64,000 nt of DNA from Streptomyces sp. B21-105 (GTDB lineage Bacteria > Actinomycetota > Actinomycetes > Streptomycetales > Streptomycetaceae), in contig NZ_JARUMJ010000001.1 in NCBI RefSeq assembly GCF_036898465.1, forward strand, positions 7,564,001 to 7,628,000, written 5' to 3'. Positions 8,561 through 17,412 of the stretch are shown piece after piece. The notes beneath the pieces are model-generated. The model saw only the letters and a program-made list of their open reading frames with translations, was not told the origin of the DNA and ran no database searches. Within the stretch, counting starts at the first letter, position 1. Each line of letters starts with the position of its first letter. The position numbers and the translations under genes were made by a program.

Positions 8561-8826
8561 AGGACTGGCCATGGGAGGCAGCGCCGAAGGACGGCTTCCA
8601 CGCCCCGCGGCACACATACGCCTCCATCATGCCGGAGGCCGGAGAATCCGTCGTGACCCTGGCGCGGTGGCTCGGGCATTCCTCGCCGGCGATCACCCTC
8701 GGTTACTATGCTCACTTCATGCCGGAGGCCGGAAGCAAGGGGCGGACGGCCATCGACGGACTGCTGGGGAGGCAGGGCGATCTGCATGCCGTTCGAAACT
8801 CCCCAGATTCTCCCCAGGGCTGCTGA
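8561..8826 (+). pseudogene. Tyrosine integrase C-terminal remnant
   Basis: The plus strand encodes the last part of a phage/ICE-type tyrosine recombinase. It has HAPRHTYAS (catalytic His/Arg box II), then LARWLGHSS and ITLGYYAHFMPEAG with the catalytic Tyr, and a stop at 8824-8826. The N-terminal SAM-like domain and the first catalytic Arg are absent. No tRNA gene or attachment-site repeat is visible on either side, so the remnant is not tied to a recognisable element. Confidence 0.75.
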
Positions 8827-8901
8827 CGGGCGTTTTCCGCTGTTTGAGGCCCCGAAGCCGGTCGTGGATTACAAGGCCGAAGAGGCGGGTGACCTGAGGA
8901 A

Positions 8902-9816
8902 ATGTTGAGAGAGGTCGCTGCGACCCACTACATCGAACCCCTGCGCTCCGGCGGCTCCGTTCCCGGCGTCGTCGAGGCCGACGACCTGGGCACGTACGTC
9001 GTGAAGTTCACCGGTTCCGCGCAGGGCCGCAAGGCGCTGGTCGCCGAGGTGATCGTCGGCGAGCTGGCGCGGGCGCTCGGGCTGCGCTTCCCCGAGCTGG
9101 TCCTGGTGCACTTCGACCCGGCGCTCGCGGCGCACGAACCCCACCAGGAGGTGCGCGGCCCCCTCGACGCCAGCCACGGCGTCAACCTCGGCATGGACCT
9201 GCTGCCGGGAGCGAAGGACTTCACCCCGCAGGTCGCCGAGTCCTTCGCCGTGGACCCGTTGGAGGCCGGCCGGATCGTCTGGCTCGACGCGCTGACCGTC
9301 AACGTCGACCGGACGGTCCACAGCTCCAACCTGATGCTCTGGCCCACGTTCGGGACGGTGCCGCCGCGGCTGTGGCTGATCGACCACGGGGCCGCCCTCG
9401 TCTTCCACCACCGCTGGGACGCGTCCGCGCCGGACAAGGCCTACGACTTCCGCCACCACGCCCTCGGTCACTACGCCCCCGACACCCGCGCGGCCGACGC
9501 CGAGCTGGCCCCCCGGGTCACCGAGGAGCTGCTGCGCGCGATCGTGGCGGAGGTCCCGGACGCCTGGCTGACCCTCGAGGAGGGCTTCGCGACGCCGGAC
9601 GCCGTCCGCGAGGCGTATGTGCGCTACCTCCACGCGCGCGTGAAGGCGTCAGCGGCCTGGCTGCCCACCGGCTTCCCCACCCGGGAGGAACGCGCCGCCG
9701 AGGAGGCCCTGCGCGCGGCGAAGACCCGTCAGGGCCGTCCGAACTGGCTCAAGCAGGTTCCCGACCTGCACGGCGAACCGGCGGCGGAACAGGATTGGTC
9801 GGTGCACCTCGGATGA
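8902..9816 (+). CDS. HipA-like kinase family protein
   Basis: 304-residue protein related to the HipA kinase fold. Residues about 30-70 hold a nucleotide-binding beta region (GTYVVKFTGSAQGRKALVAE). The catalytic-loop-like motif is NVDRTVHSSN at about 134-143 (Asp136, Asn143), and LIDHG at about 159-163 resembles the metal-binding DFG position. The typical HipA partner HipB is absent. The stop codon overlaps the next gene in ATGA, so the kinase and the SelW-like protein are probably translated together. Substrate is unknown; HipA itself phosphorylates GltX, but this branch is distant. Confidence 0.7.
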   Translation: MLREVAATHYIEPLRSGGSVPGVVEADDLGTYVVKFTGSAQGRKALVAEVIVGELARALGLRFPELVLVHFDPALAAHEPHQEVRGPLDASHGVNLGMDLLPGAKDFTPQVAESFAVDPLEAGRIVWLDALTVNVDRTVHSSNLMLWPTFGTVPPRLWLIDHGAALVFHHRWDASAPDKAYDFRHHALGHYAPDTRAADAELAPRVTEELLRAIVAEVPDAWLTLEEGFATPDAVREAYVRYLHARVKASAAWLPTGFPTREERAAEEALRAAKTRQGRPNWLKQVPDLHGEPAAEQDWSVHLG

Positions 9817-10094
9817 CCCACGCCGTGCAGATCGAGTACTGCACCCAGTGCCGCTGGCTGCCCCGCGCGGCGTGGCTGGCACAGGAGTTGCTGACGACCT
9901 TCGAGGCGGAGCTCACGGAGCTGTCGCTGAAGCCCGGCACGGGCGGCGTGTTCGTCGTCCGCGTCGACGGCGAGGTCGTCTGGGACCGCCGTGAGCAGGG
10001 CGTCCCGGAGCCCACGGCGGTGAAGCGGCTGGTACGCGACCGAGTGGCCCCGGGGCGGACCCTGGGCCACTCGGACCGTCCGGACCGTTCATAG
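9813..10094 (+). CDS. SelT/SelW/SelH (Rdx) family thioredoxin-like protein
   Basis: 93-residue protein of the Rdx family: a short thioredoxin-like fold with the redox motif CTQC at residues 10-13 near the N-terminus, followed by the usual RWLPRAAWLAQELLTTF helix and FVVRVDGEVVWDR strand. The second Cys stands where animal homologues carry selenocysteine, or nearby. The ATG at 9813 overlaps the stop of the kinase gene by four bases. It is probably a small cytosolic thiol-redox protein. Its partner is unknown, but the coupling to the kinase is suggestive. Confidence 0.8.
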   Translation: MTHAVQIEYCTQCRWLPRAAWLAQELLTTFEAELTELSLKPGTGGVFVVRVDGEVVWDRREQGVPEPTAVKRLVRDRVAPGRTLGHSDRPDRS

Positions 10095-10130
10095 CGTCCT
10101 CACCGTCCTCACCGTCCTCACCGTCCTGAC
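10095..10130. repeat. Four 9-bp tandem units between convergent genes
   Basis: Unit CGTCCTCAC repeated four times (the last has one mismatch), directly after the SelW-family stop codon and 11 bp before the aceB stop on the other strand. No clear terminator hairpin accompanies it. Confidence 0.8.
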
Positions 10131-10141
10131 CGGTCCGGAGG

Positions 10142-11767
10142 TCAGCCCTTGAGCTGTTCGTAGGCGGGCAGGGTGAGGAAGTCCGCGTAGTCCTCGTCGA
10201 GGGCGACCGTCAGCAGCAGGTCGTGCGCCTGCTGCCAGTGGCCGGCCGCGAAGGCCTCCTCGCCGATCTCGGCGCGGATCGCGGCGAGCTCCTCGGCGGC
10301 GACCTTGCGGGCCAGCTCGGGGGTGGCCTTCTCGCCGTTCTCGAACTCCACCCCGGCGTTGATCCACTGCCAGATCTGGGAGCGGGAGATCTCGGCGGTC
10401 GCAGCGTCCTCCATGAGGTTGAAGATGGCGACCGCGCCCAGGCCGCGCAGCCACGCCTCGATGTAACGGATGCCCACCTGCACGGCGTTGACCAGACCGG
10501 GATAGGTCGGCCTGGCGTCGAGCGAGTCGACGGCGATCAGGTCGGCGGCCTCGACGTGGACGTCCTCGCGCAGCCGGCCCTTCTGGTTCGGCCGGTCGCC
10601 GAGGACCCGGTCGAAGGACTCCATGGCGATCGGCACCAGGTCGGGGTGGGCCACCCAGGAGCCGTCGAAACCGTCGTTCGCCTCGCGGTCCTTGTCGGCC
10701 TTGACCTTCTCGAAGGCGACCTTGTTGACCTCGGCGTCGCGGCGCGACGGGATGAACGCGGCCATGCCGCCGATGGCGTGCGCGCCGCGCTTGTGGCAGG
10801 TGCGGACGAGCAGTTCGGTGTAGGCGCGCATGAACGGGGCGGTCATCGTCACAGCGTTGCGGTCCGGCAGGACGAACTTGGCGCCGCCGTCACGGAAGTT
10901 CTTGACGATGGAGAACAGGTAGTCCCAGCGGCCCGCGTTCAACCCCGAGGCGTGGTCGCGGAGTTCGTAGAGGATCTCCTCCATCTCGTAGGCGGCCGTG
11001 ATCGTCTCGATGAGCACGGTGGCGCGGACGGTGCCCTGCGGGATGCCGACGTAATCCTGCGCGAAGACGAACACGTCGTTCCACAGGCGGGCCTCCAGGT
11101 GCGACTCCGTCTTCGGCAGGTAGAAGTACGGGCCCTTGCCGAGGTCGAGGAGACGCCGGGCGTTGTGGAAGAAGTAGAGGCCGAAGTCGACGAGTGCGCC
11201 GGGCACCGCGCGGCCGTCGGCGTCGACGAGGTGCCGCTCGTCGAGATGCCAGCCACGCGGCCGCATCACGACGGTGGCGAGCTCGCTGTTCTCCTTCAGC
11301 GCGTACGACTTGCCGGACGCCGGGTCGGTGAAGTCGATGGCGCGTGTGTAGGCGTCCGCCAGGTTGACCTGACCGAGGACGACGTTCTCCCAGGTCGGCG
11401 CGGAGGCGTCCTCGAAGTCGGCGAGCCAGACCCGGGCCCCGGAGTTGAGCGCGTTGATCGTCATCTTGCGGTCGGTGGGGCCGGTGATCTCGACCCGGCG
11501 GTCGTCCAGGGCCGCGGGGGAGGGCGCCACCCGCCAGGAGTCGTCCGCGCGGATCGCGGCGGTCTCCGGGAGGAAGCCGAGGGTGGACGTGCGGGCGATC
11601 TCGGCGCGGCGCTCCGCGCGGCGGGCGAGGAGTTCGTCGCGGCGCGGCGTGAACCGGTGGTGCAGGGCGGCCACGAAGGCGAGCGCCGCCGGGTTGAGGA
11701 CCTCCTCCTGCCGCGGCAGGGGCTCGGCGTCGACGATGGCCAGCGGGGACGGCGCTGGTGCGGACAT
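10142..11767 (-). CDS. aceB: Malate synthase A
   Basis: 541-residue malate synthase, condensing glyoxylate with acetyl-CoA to malate. Visible features: [12 protein letters not shown] with the catalytic Arg, [15 protein letters not shown] with the metal-binding Glu (about residue 250), the family signature around 357-375 ([19 protein letters not shown]), and MEDAATAE near 450 with the catalytic Asp. Length is normal for the A form. Isocitrate lyase is not nearby. The allantoin genes downstream in the window make glyoxylate via ureidoglycolate, so this copy probably serves purine use. Its upstream region holds two palindromes matching those in the allR-allB gap. Confidence 0.95.
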   Translation of the reverse strand: MSAPAPSPLAIVDAEPLPRQEEVLNPAALAFVAALHHRFTPRRDELLARRAERRAEIARTSTLGFLPETAAIRADDSWRVAPSPAALDDRRVEITGPTDRKMTINALNSGARVWLADFEDASAPTWENVVLGQVNLADAYTRAIDFTDPASGKSYALKENSELATVVMRPRGWHLDERHLVDADGRAVPGALVDFGLYFFHNARRLLDLGKGPYFYLPKTESHLEARLWNDVFVFAQDYVGIPQGTVRATVLIETITAAYEMEEILYELRDHASGLNAGRWDYLFSIVKNFRDGGAKFVLPDRNAVTMTAPFMRAYTELLVRTCHKRGAHAIGGMAAFIPSRRDAEVNKVAFEKVKADKDREANDGFDGSWVAHPDLVPIAMESFDRVLGDRPNQKGRLREDVHVEAADLIAVDSLDARPTYPGLVNAVQVGIRYIEAWLRGLGAVAIFNLMEDAATAEISRSQIWQWINAGVEFENGEKATPELARKVAAEELAAIRAEIGEEAFAAGHWQQAHDLLLTVALDEDYADFLTLPAYEQLKG

Positions 11768-11869
11768 GAGCGGTCACTTCCTTCAGCGGTGGCACCGGGT
11801 GCCAGTCGAACCGGGTACGACGAGCGGGGCTCCGGACGAGCCGAGCCCTTCTGGAAAGTGGATACTAGT

Positions 11870-11902
11870 TTTCTCATGGTGGAAGTTCAATGGTTTGTTG
11901 AT
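11870..11902. promoter_or_regulatory. Two putative AllR-type sites before aceB
   Basis: TTTCTCATGGTGGAA (11870-11884) matches the palindrome TTCCGCTTTGTGGAA of the allR-allB gap at 11 of 15 positions. TTCAATGGTTTGTTGAT (11886-11902) resembles TTCAACAGAACGTTGAA of the same gap at its outer positions. They lie about 105-135 bp upstream of the aceB start, next to a rare AT-rich patch (ACTAGTTTTC) that may be the promoter. Confidence 0.5.
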
Positions 11903-11981
11903 GTCGAGACTCTCCGGGTCGGGACACGCTGACGCTCGGTGCCAGGGGGTCTCGGTGTCGGCGCGCTCGGTGTCGGGGCGC

Positions 11982-12644
11982 TCACTCGAGGTGCGCGAGA
12001 TCCTCTGGCGTGTCGATGTCGAACGGCCGTGCCAGGTCACCGCACTCGACGAGTGTGATCGCCGCCTGGTGCTCGCTCAGATAGGCGCGTGCCCCCCGGT
12101 CGCCGGTCGCGGTCGCGGCGACGCCCGCCCAGTGACGGGCGCCGAACAGCACCGGATGGCCGCGCTCGCCGTCGTAGGCGGCGGACACGAGCGAGGACTC
12201 GCCCTCGTACGCCGCGAGCACCCGCGCCACCGCCTCCGGCCCGATGCCGGGCTGGTCGACGAGGAGGACCAGCGCCGCCCGCGCGCCGCCCGCCGTGGGG
12301 TCGGCCGTGGGGTCGGCCGGCGGTGCGGAACGGGTCAGCGAGGCGAGTCCGGCGCGCAGTGAAGTGCCCATCCCCTGCGCCCAGTCGGGGTTCTCCACCA
12401 GCACGCACCCGTCCAGCCGGGCCCGCTCCCGTACGACGTCGGCGGCGGCCCCGAGCACCACGTGCACGCGCGCGCAGCCCGCCGCGCGCAGCGTCCGCAC
12501 CGCGTGCTCCACCAGGGGGCGTCCCCGGTGTTCGAGCAGCGCCTTGGGCCGCCCGCCGAGCCGCCGGCCCCCGCCCGCCGCGAGGATCAGGCCCACGACC
12601 TGGCCCTGCGCGCGGGCCGCGGTCCCGTCTTCCGTGTGTGTCAT
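11982..12644 (-). CDS. MobA-like nucleotidyltransferase
   Basis: 220-residue NTP-transferase of the MobA/MocA type. The N-terminal motif LILAAGGGRRLGGRPKALL (residues 19-37) binds the nucleotide phosphates. VENPDWAQGMGTSL and the Asp in LLVDQPG (metal ligand) follow. Such proteins make molybdenum-cofactor dinucleotides for xanthine dehydrogenase-type enzymes, which fits a purine degradation locus because xanthine dehydrogenase feeds urate to the allantoin branch. I chose the ATG at 12644, since the residues upstream do not resemble the family. It lies upstream of aceB on the same strand, 214 bp away. Confidence 0.82.
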   Translation of the reverse strand: MTHTEDGTAARAQGQVVGLILAAGGGRRLGGRPKALLEHRGRPLVEHAVRTLRAAGCARVHVVLGAAADVVRERARLDGCVLVENPDWAQGMGTSLRAGLASLTRSAPPADPTADPTAGGARAALVLLVDQPGIGPEAVARVLAAYEGESSLVSAAYDGERGHPVLFGARHWAGVAATATGDRGARAYLSEHQAAITLVECGDLARPFDIDTPEDLAHLE

Positions 12645-12834
12645 GCGTCCTGCATACCTGACGCGGCGTCGGACGCGAGGTCTTGGGAGGCTGAATTTCG
12701 GTCCGCGCTGTGGCGCACCCGGCACGGGGTGGCGTTTACTGACCCGCGCGTCCCCCGGCGTGCGACCGGCGCCACGGGGAGGCGGGGCGGGACGGCGCGT
12801 ACTCGTGCTCGGCGGGGTGCGAGGGGGGAGAGCT

Positions 12835-13149
12835 GTGTTGCGGAGCTTGGGGCAGAGGGCAGTGACCGGCAGCGACGAGGATCCGAGGGTGGCGGAACTG
12901 CGGACCGCGGTGTCCCGGCTGCGCCGTGAACTCGCCACGCATCCGGCGGAGTTCCCCGACCGGGTCATCGCCGAGGACGAACTCGCCGCGCTCGCCGCGA
13001 TGGCGACCCACGGAACTCCGGAGGTCCCCCGGATGCGCCGCTCCCTGCTGCTGATCGCCGGCGCCATCGGCTCGGTGAGCGCACTGGCGCGCGGCCTGTC
13101 CGACGTGCGCAGTGCTGTGGAGCTCTTCGGGCAGGCCCCGCGCCGCTGA
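12835..13149 (+). CDS. DUF5955-like small protein
   Basis: 104-residue protein starting at a GTG preceded at a good distance by GAGGGGGGAG. Residues 1-60 are charged and helical (VAELRTAVSRLRRELATHP). Residues 60-95 include LLLIAGAIGSVSALARGL, amphipathic to weakly hydrophobic. It resembles a small actinobacterial family that I recall as DUF5955, with no known role. It is divergent from the nucleotidyltransferase gene and convergent with allR. The same gene stands between aceB and allR in related genomes as far as I remember, which may mean membership of the locus or only synteny. Confidence 0.65.
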   Translation: MLRSLGQRAVTGSDEDPRVAELRTAVSRLRRELATHPAEFPDRVIAEDELAALAAMATHGTPEVPRMRRSLLLIAGAIGSVSALARGLSDVRSAVELFGQAPRR

Positions 13150-13209
13150 CCCGCTTCCCCCGGTCCGCTCCGGCCTCCGGCGTCCAGTCTTCGGTGTCCG
13201 GCCCCCGGC

Positions 13210-13267
13210 GTCCGGCCCTCCCGCGTCCGGCCTTCGGTGTCCGGCCCTCCCGCGTCCGGCCTTCGGT
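13210..13267. repeat. Perfect 29-bp tandem duplication
   Basis: Two exact head-to-tail copies (13210-13238 and 13239-13267) of a GC-rich 29-bp unit in the gap between the convergent DUF5955-like and allR genes. Degenerate shorter copies of TCCGG(C)G precede it. It reaches to within seven bases of the allR stop. Probably slippage product. Confidence 0.85.
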
Positions 13268-13273
13268 ATGGGG

Positions 13274-14074
13274 TCAGCCCACTCCGTTGCCGGAGTTGGT
13301 CAGTGCTTGCGAGAGTTCCGCCGCCACCTGCTGGAGCACCGGCACGATCCGCTGCGTGGCCTCCTCCGTGACGCGGCCCGCCGGGCCGGAGATGGAGACG
13401 GCGGCGGCGGTGGGGGAGTCGGGCACCGACACCGCGAGGCAGCGGACGCCGATCTCCTGTTCGTTGTCGTCGACGGCGAAGCCGGCCCGCCGTACCTCTG
13501 CCAGCGCCGCCAGGAAGCCCTCCGGCGTGGTGATCGTCTTGTCCGTGGCGGCGGGCATGCCGGTGCGGGAGAGCAGGGCGCGCACCTCGTCGTCGGGGAA
13601 GCCGGCCAGCAGGGCCTTGCCGACGCCCGTGGAGTGCGGCAGCACCCGGCGTCCGACCTCGGTGAACATCCGCATCGAGTGCTTGGACGGCACCTGCGCC
13701 ACGTACACGATCTCGTCGCCGTCGAGCAGCGCCATGTTCGCCGTCTCGCCGGTCTCCTCGACCAGGCGGGCCAGATAGGGGCGGGCCCAGGTGCCCAGCA
13801 GCCGGGAGGCGGACTCGCCGAGCCGGATCAGCCGGGGGCCCAGCGCGTAGCGGCGGTTGGCCTGCTGGCGGACGTAGCCGCAGGCCACCAGGGTGCGCAT
13901 CAGACGGTGGATGGTGGGCAGCGGCAGACCGCTGCTCGCGGACAGCTCGCTCAGGCCGACCTCGCCCCCCGCGTCCGCCATCCGCTCGAGGAGATCGAAG
14001 GCGCGCTCGAGGGACTGGACCCCTCCGCCGGCGGACTTGGCGGAGTCGGTGGTGCTGGCGCTCGACGTCGGCAC
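13274..14074 (-). CDS. allR: IclR-family regulator of allantoin genes (AllR type)
   Basis: 267-residue IclR protein. The winged helix covers residues 18-80 (VQSLERAFDLLERM ... LSELSASSGLPLPTIHRLMR) and the ligand-binding IclR domain follows, with GRRVLPHSTGVGKALLAG and GVRCLAVSVPD. I chose the GTG at 14074, which follows AAAGGA at good spacing and gives the usual family length; a longer frame to 14215 would cross the operator region. It is divergent from allB. In Streptomyces, AllR is known as the repressor of the allantoin and glyoxylate genes, with allantoin-pathway intermediates as effectors; assignment here rests on family plus position. Confidence 0.85.
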   Translation of the reverse strand: MPTSSASTTDSAKSAGGGVQSLERAFDLLERMADAGGEVGLSELSASSGLPLPTIHRLMRTLVACGYVRQQANRRYALGPRLIRLGESASRLLGTWARPYLARLVEETGETANMALLDGDEIVYVAQVPSKHSMRMFTEVGRRVLPHSTGVGKALLAGFPDDEVRALLSRTGMPAATDKTITTPEGFLAALAEVRRAGFAVDDNEQEIGVRCLAVSVPDSPTAAAVSISGPAGRVTEEATQRIVPVLQQVAAELSQALTNSGNGVG

Positions 14075-14174
14075 GGCGCGTCCTTTCGAAACTGGCGGGC
14101 GGGGCTGAAGCCTACCCGTCGGTCGGTTGACTCCCGGCTTGTGCGTAGCTACGTTCTGCTGCACGGAATTATCG

Positions 14175-14189
14175 TTCCGCTTTGTGGAA
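14175..14189. promoter_or_regulatory. Putative AllR operator, site 1
   Basis: TTCCGC-TTT-GTGGAA, an imperfect palindrome of the kind bound by IclR-family dimers, 101 bp upstream of allR. GGAA-N6-TTCC (14165-14178) overlaps its left side. A related sequence lies before aceB at 11870-11884. Confidence 0.6.
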
Positions 14190-14265
14190 ACGTCCAGAGT
14201 AGTGACGGCGGGCACGCTGTGGGGGAGTGTGTCCTTGACGGTGCGGGAGCGGGAGTGAAGACTCC

Positions 14266-14282
14266 TTCAACAGAACGTTGAA
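14266..14282. promoter_or_regulatory. Putative AllR operator, site 2
   Basis: TTCAAC-AGAAC-GTTGAA: perfect 6-bp arms with a 5-bp spacer, 54 bp upstream of the allB start and so near its promoter. A looser version lies before aceB at 11886-11902. Together with the site at 14175 it would allow one repressor to control both directions. Confidence 0.6.
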
Positions 14283-14335
14283 TTCTGTCCGGGCCTCCCG
14301 TCGCCCACGGGAGTGCACGGTAGAGAGGGGGCCGG

Positions 14336-15673
14336 GTGTCCGAGGCCGAACTGGTGCTGCGCTCGACACGCGTCATCACTCCCGAGGGGACGCGCCCCGC
14401 CGCGGTCGCCGTGGCGGGCGGCACGATCGCGGCCGTCCTGCCCTACGACGCCCCCGTCCCCGAGGGCGCCCGTCTGGAGGACTTCGGCGACGACGTCCTG
14501 CTGCCCGGCCTCGTCGACACGCACGTGCATGTCAACGACCCCGGCCGCACGCACTGGGAGGGCTTCTGGACCGCCACCCGCGCGGCGGCGGCCGGCGGCA
14601 TCACCACCCTCGTCGACATGCCCCTGAACTCCCTGCCGCCGACCACCACGGTCGAACACCTGCGCCTCAAGCGGGAGGTCGCCGCGGACAAGGCGCACAT
14701 CGACGTCGGCTTCTGGGGCGGCGCCCTGCCCGACAACGGCAAGGACCTGCGCCCCCTGCACGACAGCGGGGTGTTCGGCTTCAAGGCGTTCCTCTCCCCG
14801 TCGGGCGTGGACGAGTTCCCGCACCTCGACCAGGACGGCCTGGCCCGGTCCCTGGCCGAGATCGCCGGCTTCGACGGCCTGCTGATCGTGCACGCGGAGG
14901 ACCCGCACCACCTGGACGCGGCCCCGCAGCGCGGCGGCCCCCGGTATGCCGACTTCCTCGCCAGCCGCCCGCGCGACGCCGAGGACACCGCCGTCGCGCA
15001 CCTCGTCGCCCAGGCCCGGCGGCTCCACGCGCGCGTGCACGTCCTGCACCTCTCCTCCAGCGACGCGCTCCCGCTGATCGCCGCCGCCAAGGCCGACGGC
15101 GTCCGGATCACCGCCGAGACCTGCCCGCACTATCTGACCCTGACCTCCGAGGAAGTGCCCGACGGGGCCAGCGAGTTCAAGTGCTGCCCGCCCATCCGCG
15201 AAGCCGCCAACCAGGACCTGCTGTGGCAGGCCCTCGCCGACGGCACGATCGACTGCGTGGTCACGGACCACTCGCCGTCCACGGCCGACCTGAAGACCGA
15301 CGACTTCGCGACCGCGTGGGGCGGCATCTCCGGCCTGCAGCTCAGTCTCGCGGCGGTCTGGACCGAGGCGCGCAGACGGGGCCACGGCCTCGAGGACGTC
15401 GTGCGGTGGATGTCCACGCGCACGGCCGCGCTCGTGGGCCTCGACCGCAAGGGCGCGATCGAGGCGGGCCGGGACGCCGACTTCGCCGTCCTCGCCCCCG
15501 ACGAGACCTTCACCGTCGACCCGGCGGCGCTCCAGCACCGCAACCGCGTCACGGCGTACGCCGGCAGAACCCTCCACGGCGTCGTGAAGTCCACCTGGCT
15601 GCGGGGCGAACGCATCGTCTCCGACGGCGAGTTCACCGAGCCGAGGGGGCGGCTGCTCACCCGCAGCCCCTGA
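14336..15673 (+). CDS. allB: Allantoinase
   Basis: 445-residue cyclic amidohydrolase that opens the hydantoin ring of allantoin to allantoate. The binuclear metal site is complete: HVH at residues 63-65, the lysine carbamylation site Lys150 (GFKAF), His186 (VHAEDP), a further His in HVLHLSS (about 238) and Asp311 (VVTDHSP). Start is a GTG at 14336 behind GAGAGGGGGCC. It is followed after 120 bp by allantoicase on the same strand. Palindromes in the gap to allR suggest repression when purine intermediates are absent. Confidence 0.95.
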   Translation: MSEAELVLRSTRVITPEGTRPAAVAVAGGTIAAVLPYDAPVPEGARLEDFGDDVLLPGLVDTHVHVNDPGRTHWEGFWTATRAAAAGGITTLVDMPLNSLPPTTTVEHLRLKREVAADKAHIDVGFWGGALPDNGKDLRPLHDSGVFGFKAFLSPSGVDEFPHLDQDGLARSLAEIAGFDGLLIVHAEDPHHLDAAPQRGGPRYADFLASRPRDAEDTAVAHLVAQARRLHARVHVLHLSSSDALPLIAAAKADGVRITAETCPHYLTLTSEEVPDGASEFKCCPPIREAANQDLLWQALADGTIDCVVTDHSPSTADLKTDDFATAWGGISGLQLSLAAVWTEARRRGHGLEDVVRWMSTRTAALVGLDRKGAIEAGRDADFAVLAPDETFTVDPAALQHRNRVTAYAGRTLHGVVKSTWLRGERIVSDGEFTEPRGRLLTRSP

Positions 15674-15793
15674 CGCCGACGCCCACGCCGACTTCGAGGC
15701 AGCGGGACGCCCGCACCCGCGCCCCAGCGCGCTTCCCGCACCCAGCCCGCGCTCCCCGCACCGGCCGACCCCCGAGAGGCAGATCTGATCACC

Positions 15794-16909
15794 GTGACGG
15801 CGACGACGAATTTCACCGGCGACGCGAACCCCTACACAGGCGGCGACCCGTACGCGGACTACCGCGCCGCCGACCTCCCCTTCACCCGGTACGTCGACCT
15901 CGCCGACCGGCGGCTCGGCGGCGCGGTCGTCGCCGCCAACGACGAGTTCTTCGCCCAGCGCGAGAACCTTCTCCTGCCCGGACCGGCCGAGTTCGACCCG
16001 GAGCGCTTCGGGCACAAGGGCAAGATCATGGACGGCTGGGAGACGCGCCGCCGCCGCGGGGTCTCCGCCGACCAGCCGTGGCCGACCGCCGACGACCACG
16101 ACTGGGCGCTCGTGCGTCTCGGCGCACCCGGCGTGATCCGGGGCATCGTCGTCGACACGGCCCACTTCCGCGGCAACTACCCGCAGGCGGTGTCGGTCGA
16201 GGGCGTGTCGGTGGCGGGCTCGCCGTCGCCCGAGGAGCTCCTCGGGGACGACGTGAAGTGGACGACGCTGGTCCCCCGCACGCCGGTCGGCGGCCACGCG
16301 GCGAACGGGTTCGCCGTGGCGACGGAGCAGCGCTTCACGCATCTGCGGGTCAACCAGCACCCCGACGGCGGCATCGCCCGCCTGCGCGTGTACGGCGAGG
16401 TCGTCCCCGACCCCGGGTGGCTGGCGGTGCTCGGCGCCTTCGACGTGGCCGCCCTGGAGAACGGCGGCCTGGTCGAGGACGCCTCCGACCTCTTCTACTC
16501 GCCTGCGGTCCACACCATCCAGCCGGGCCGCTCCCGCAAGATGGACGACGGCTGGGAGACGCGCCGGCGCCGCGACCGGGGCAACGACTGGATCCGCTAC
16601 CGGCTGGCCGCCCAGGCTCGGATCCGCGCGCTGGAGATCGACACCGCGTACCTGAAGGGCAACAGCGCCGGCTGGGCCTCGGTGTCGGTCAAGGACGGCG
16701 AGGACGGCGCGTGGATCGAGATCCTGCCGCGCACCCGCCTGCAGCCCGACACCGACCACCGCTTCGTCCTGCCTGAGCCCGCGGTCGGGACGCACGCGCG
16801 CGTGGACATCTATCCGGACGGCGGCATCTCCCGCCTGCGTCTGTTCGGCTCGCTGACGGAGGAGGGCGCACGCCGCCTCACGGCCCGCCACCAGGAGCTG
16901 GGCGGCTGA
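15794..16909 (+). CDS. alc: Allantoicase
   Basis: 371-residue enzyme converting allantoate to ureidoglycolate and urea. It has the family's two tandem jelly-roll repeats: the first about residues 20-200 (DDHDWALVRLGAPGVIRGIV, then DTAHFRGNYPQ), the second about 215-365 (NDWIRYRLAAQARIRALEID, then TAYLKGNSAGW). The start GTG at 15794 follows GAGAGGCAGATC. Second gene of the allB transcript. Ureidoglycolate lyase is not in the window, so the final step to glyoxylate must be encoded elsewhere or run non-enzymatically. Confidence 0.93.
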   Translation: MTATTNFTGDANPYTGGDPYADYRAADLPFTRYVDLADRRLGGAVVAANDEFFAQRENLLLPGPAEFDPERFGHKGKIMDGWETRRRRGVSADQPWPTADDHDWALVRLGAPGVIRGIVVDTAHFRGNYPQAVSVEGVSVAGSPSPEELLGDDVKWTTLVPRTPVGGHAANGFAVATEQRFTHLRVNQHPDGGIARLRVYGEVVPDPGWLAVLGAFDVAALENGGLVEDASDLFYSPAVHTIQPGRSRKMDDGWETRRRRDRGNDWIRYRLAAQARIRALEIDTAYLKGNSAGWASVSVKDGEDGAWIEILPRTRLQPDTDHRFVLPEPAVGTHARVDIYPDGGISRLRLFGSLTEEGARRLTARHQELGG

Positions 16910-16940
16910 CCCGGGACGGCGTCCGGGGGCACGCGGAGCC

Positions 16941-16996
16941 GGACGGCCGCAGCGGGACGGCCCCAGCGGGACGGCCGCAGCGGGACGGCCGCAGCC
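16941..16996. repeat. Four 14-bp tandem units
   Basis: Unit GGACGGCCGCAGCG repeated four times with one or two mismatches, between the allantoicase stop and the convergent small membrane protein gene. GC-rich slippage repeat, with no spacer structure. Confidence 0.85.
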
Positions 16997-17009
16997 GGGA
17001 CGCGCCCGG

Positions 17010-17210
17010 TCAGTCGGACCCCCGGCTCTCCGCAGCGGCGAACAGGGCGAACGCCAGCACGAGCAGGGCGACGCTCACGTACACCTCGTAGCCGTCCAGG
17101 AAGCCGATCCGCTGCACGAGGCCCACATGCCAGTGGGCGAACTCGTGCAGCAGCCCCAGGACGCCCTGCACCAGAACGAAGAATCCGAGCAGACCCAGCA
17201 GTTCCTTCAT
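17010..17210 (-). CDS. Small two-helix membrane protein
   Basis: 66-residue protein with two hydrophobic segments, about residues 4-24 (LLGLLGFFVLVQGVLGLLH) and 43-60 (VYVSVALLVLAFALFAAA), joined by a loop containing HEFAHWHVGLVQRIGF. The HEFxHW string looks like a metal-binding HExxH variant but no protease family fits so short a chain. It probably sits in the cytoplasmic membrane. Small hypothetical proteins of this kind recur in streptomycetes. It is convergent with allantoicase and divergent from the broken kinase gene. Confidence 0.6.
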   Translation of the reverse strand: MKELLGLLGFFVLVQGVLGLLHEFAHWHVGLVQRIGFLDGYEVYVSVALLVLAFALFAAAESRGSD

Positions 17211-17412
17211 GTCGACGACCCTCGCCCCGCCGACCGTCGACGCGCCATCGGCCGCGGGGCGGCGCCCGCGCGACGAAAGACGCGCGACCGGGCGGCCGGC
17301 CGGGGCCGAAAGTCGGCGGCGGCGCGACTTCCGTCGACCGTCGTCCGCCGTCGGTAGGGATCACCGTCGGCGGGGAGGTGACCGGGCCGCCTCCTGCGTA
17401 GATTTGTCGCCC

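Noticed and set aside
8560..8901. An attachment site or tRNA beside the integrase tail
   Set aside because: No tRNA-like cloverleaf and no direct repeat of useful length could be found on either side of the remnant.
14267..16891. An 870-codon minus-strand frame opposite allB and allantoicase
   Set aside because: Both enzymes on the other strand keep all catalytic residues. The antisense product has no family features.
16941..16996. Possible CRISPR-like array in the 14-bp units
   Set aside because: The units are directly adjacent without spacers and far too short. The same holds for the repeats at 10095, 13210 and 30228. No cas genes are in the window.
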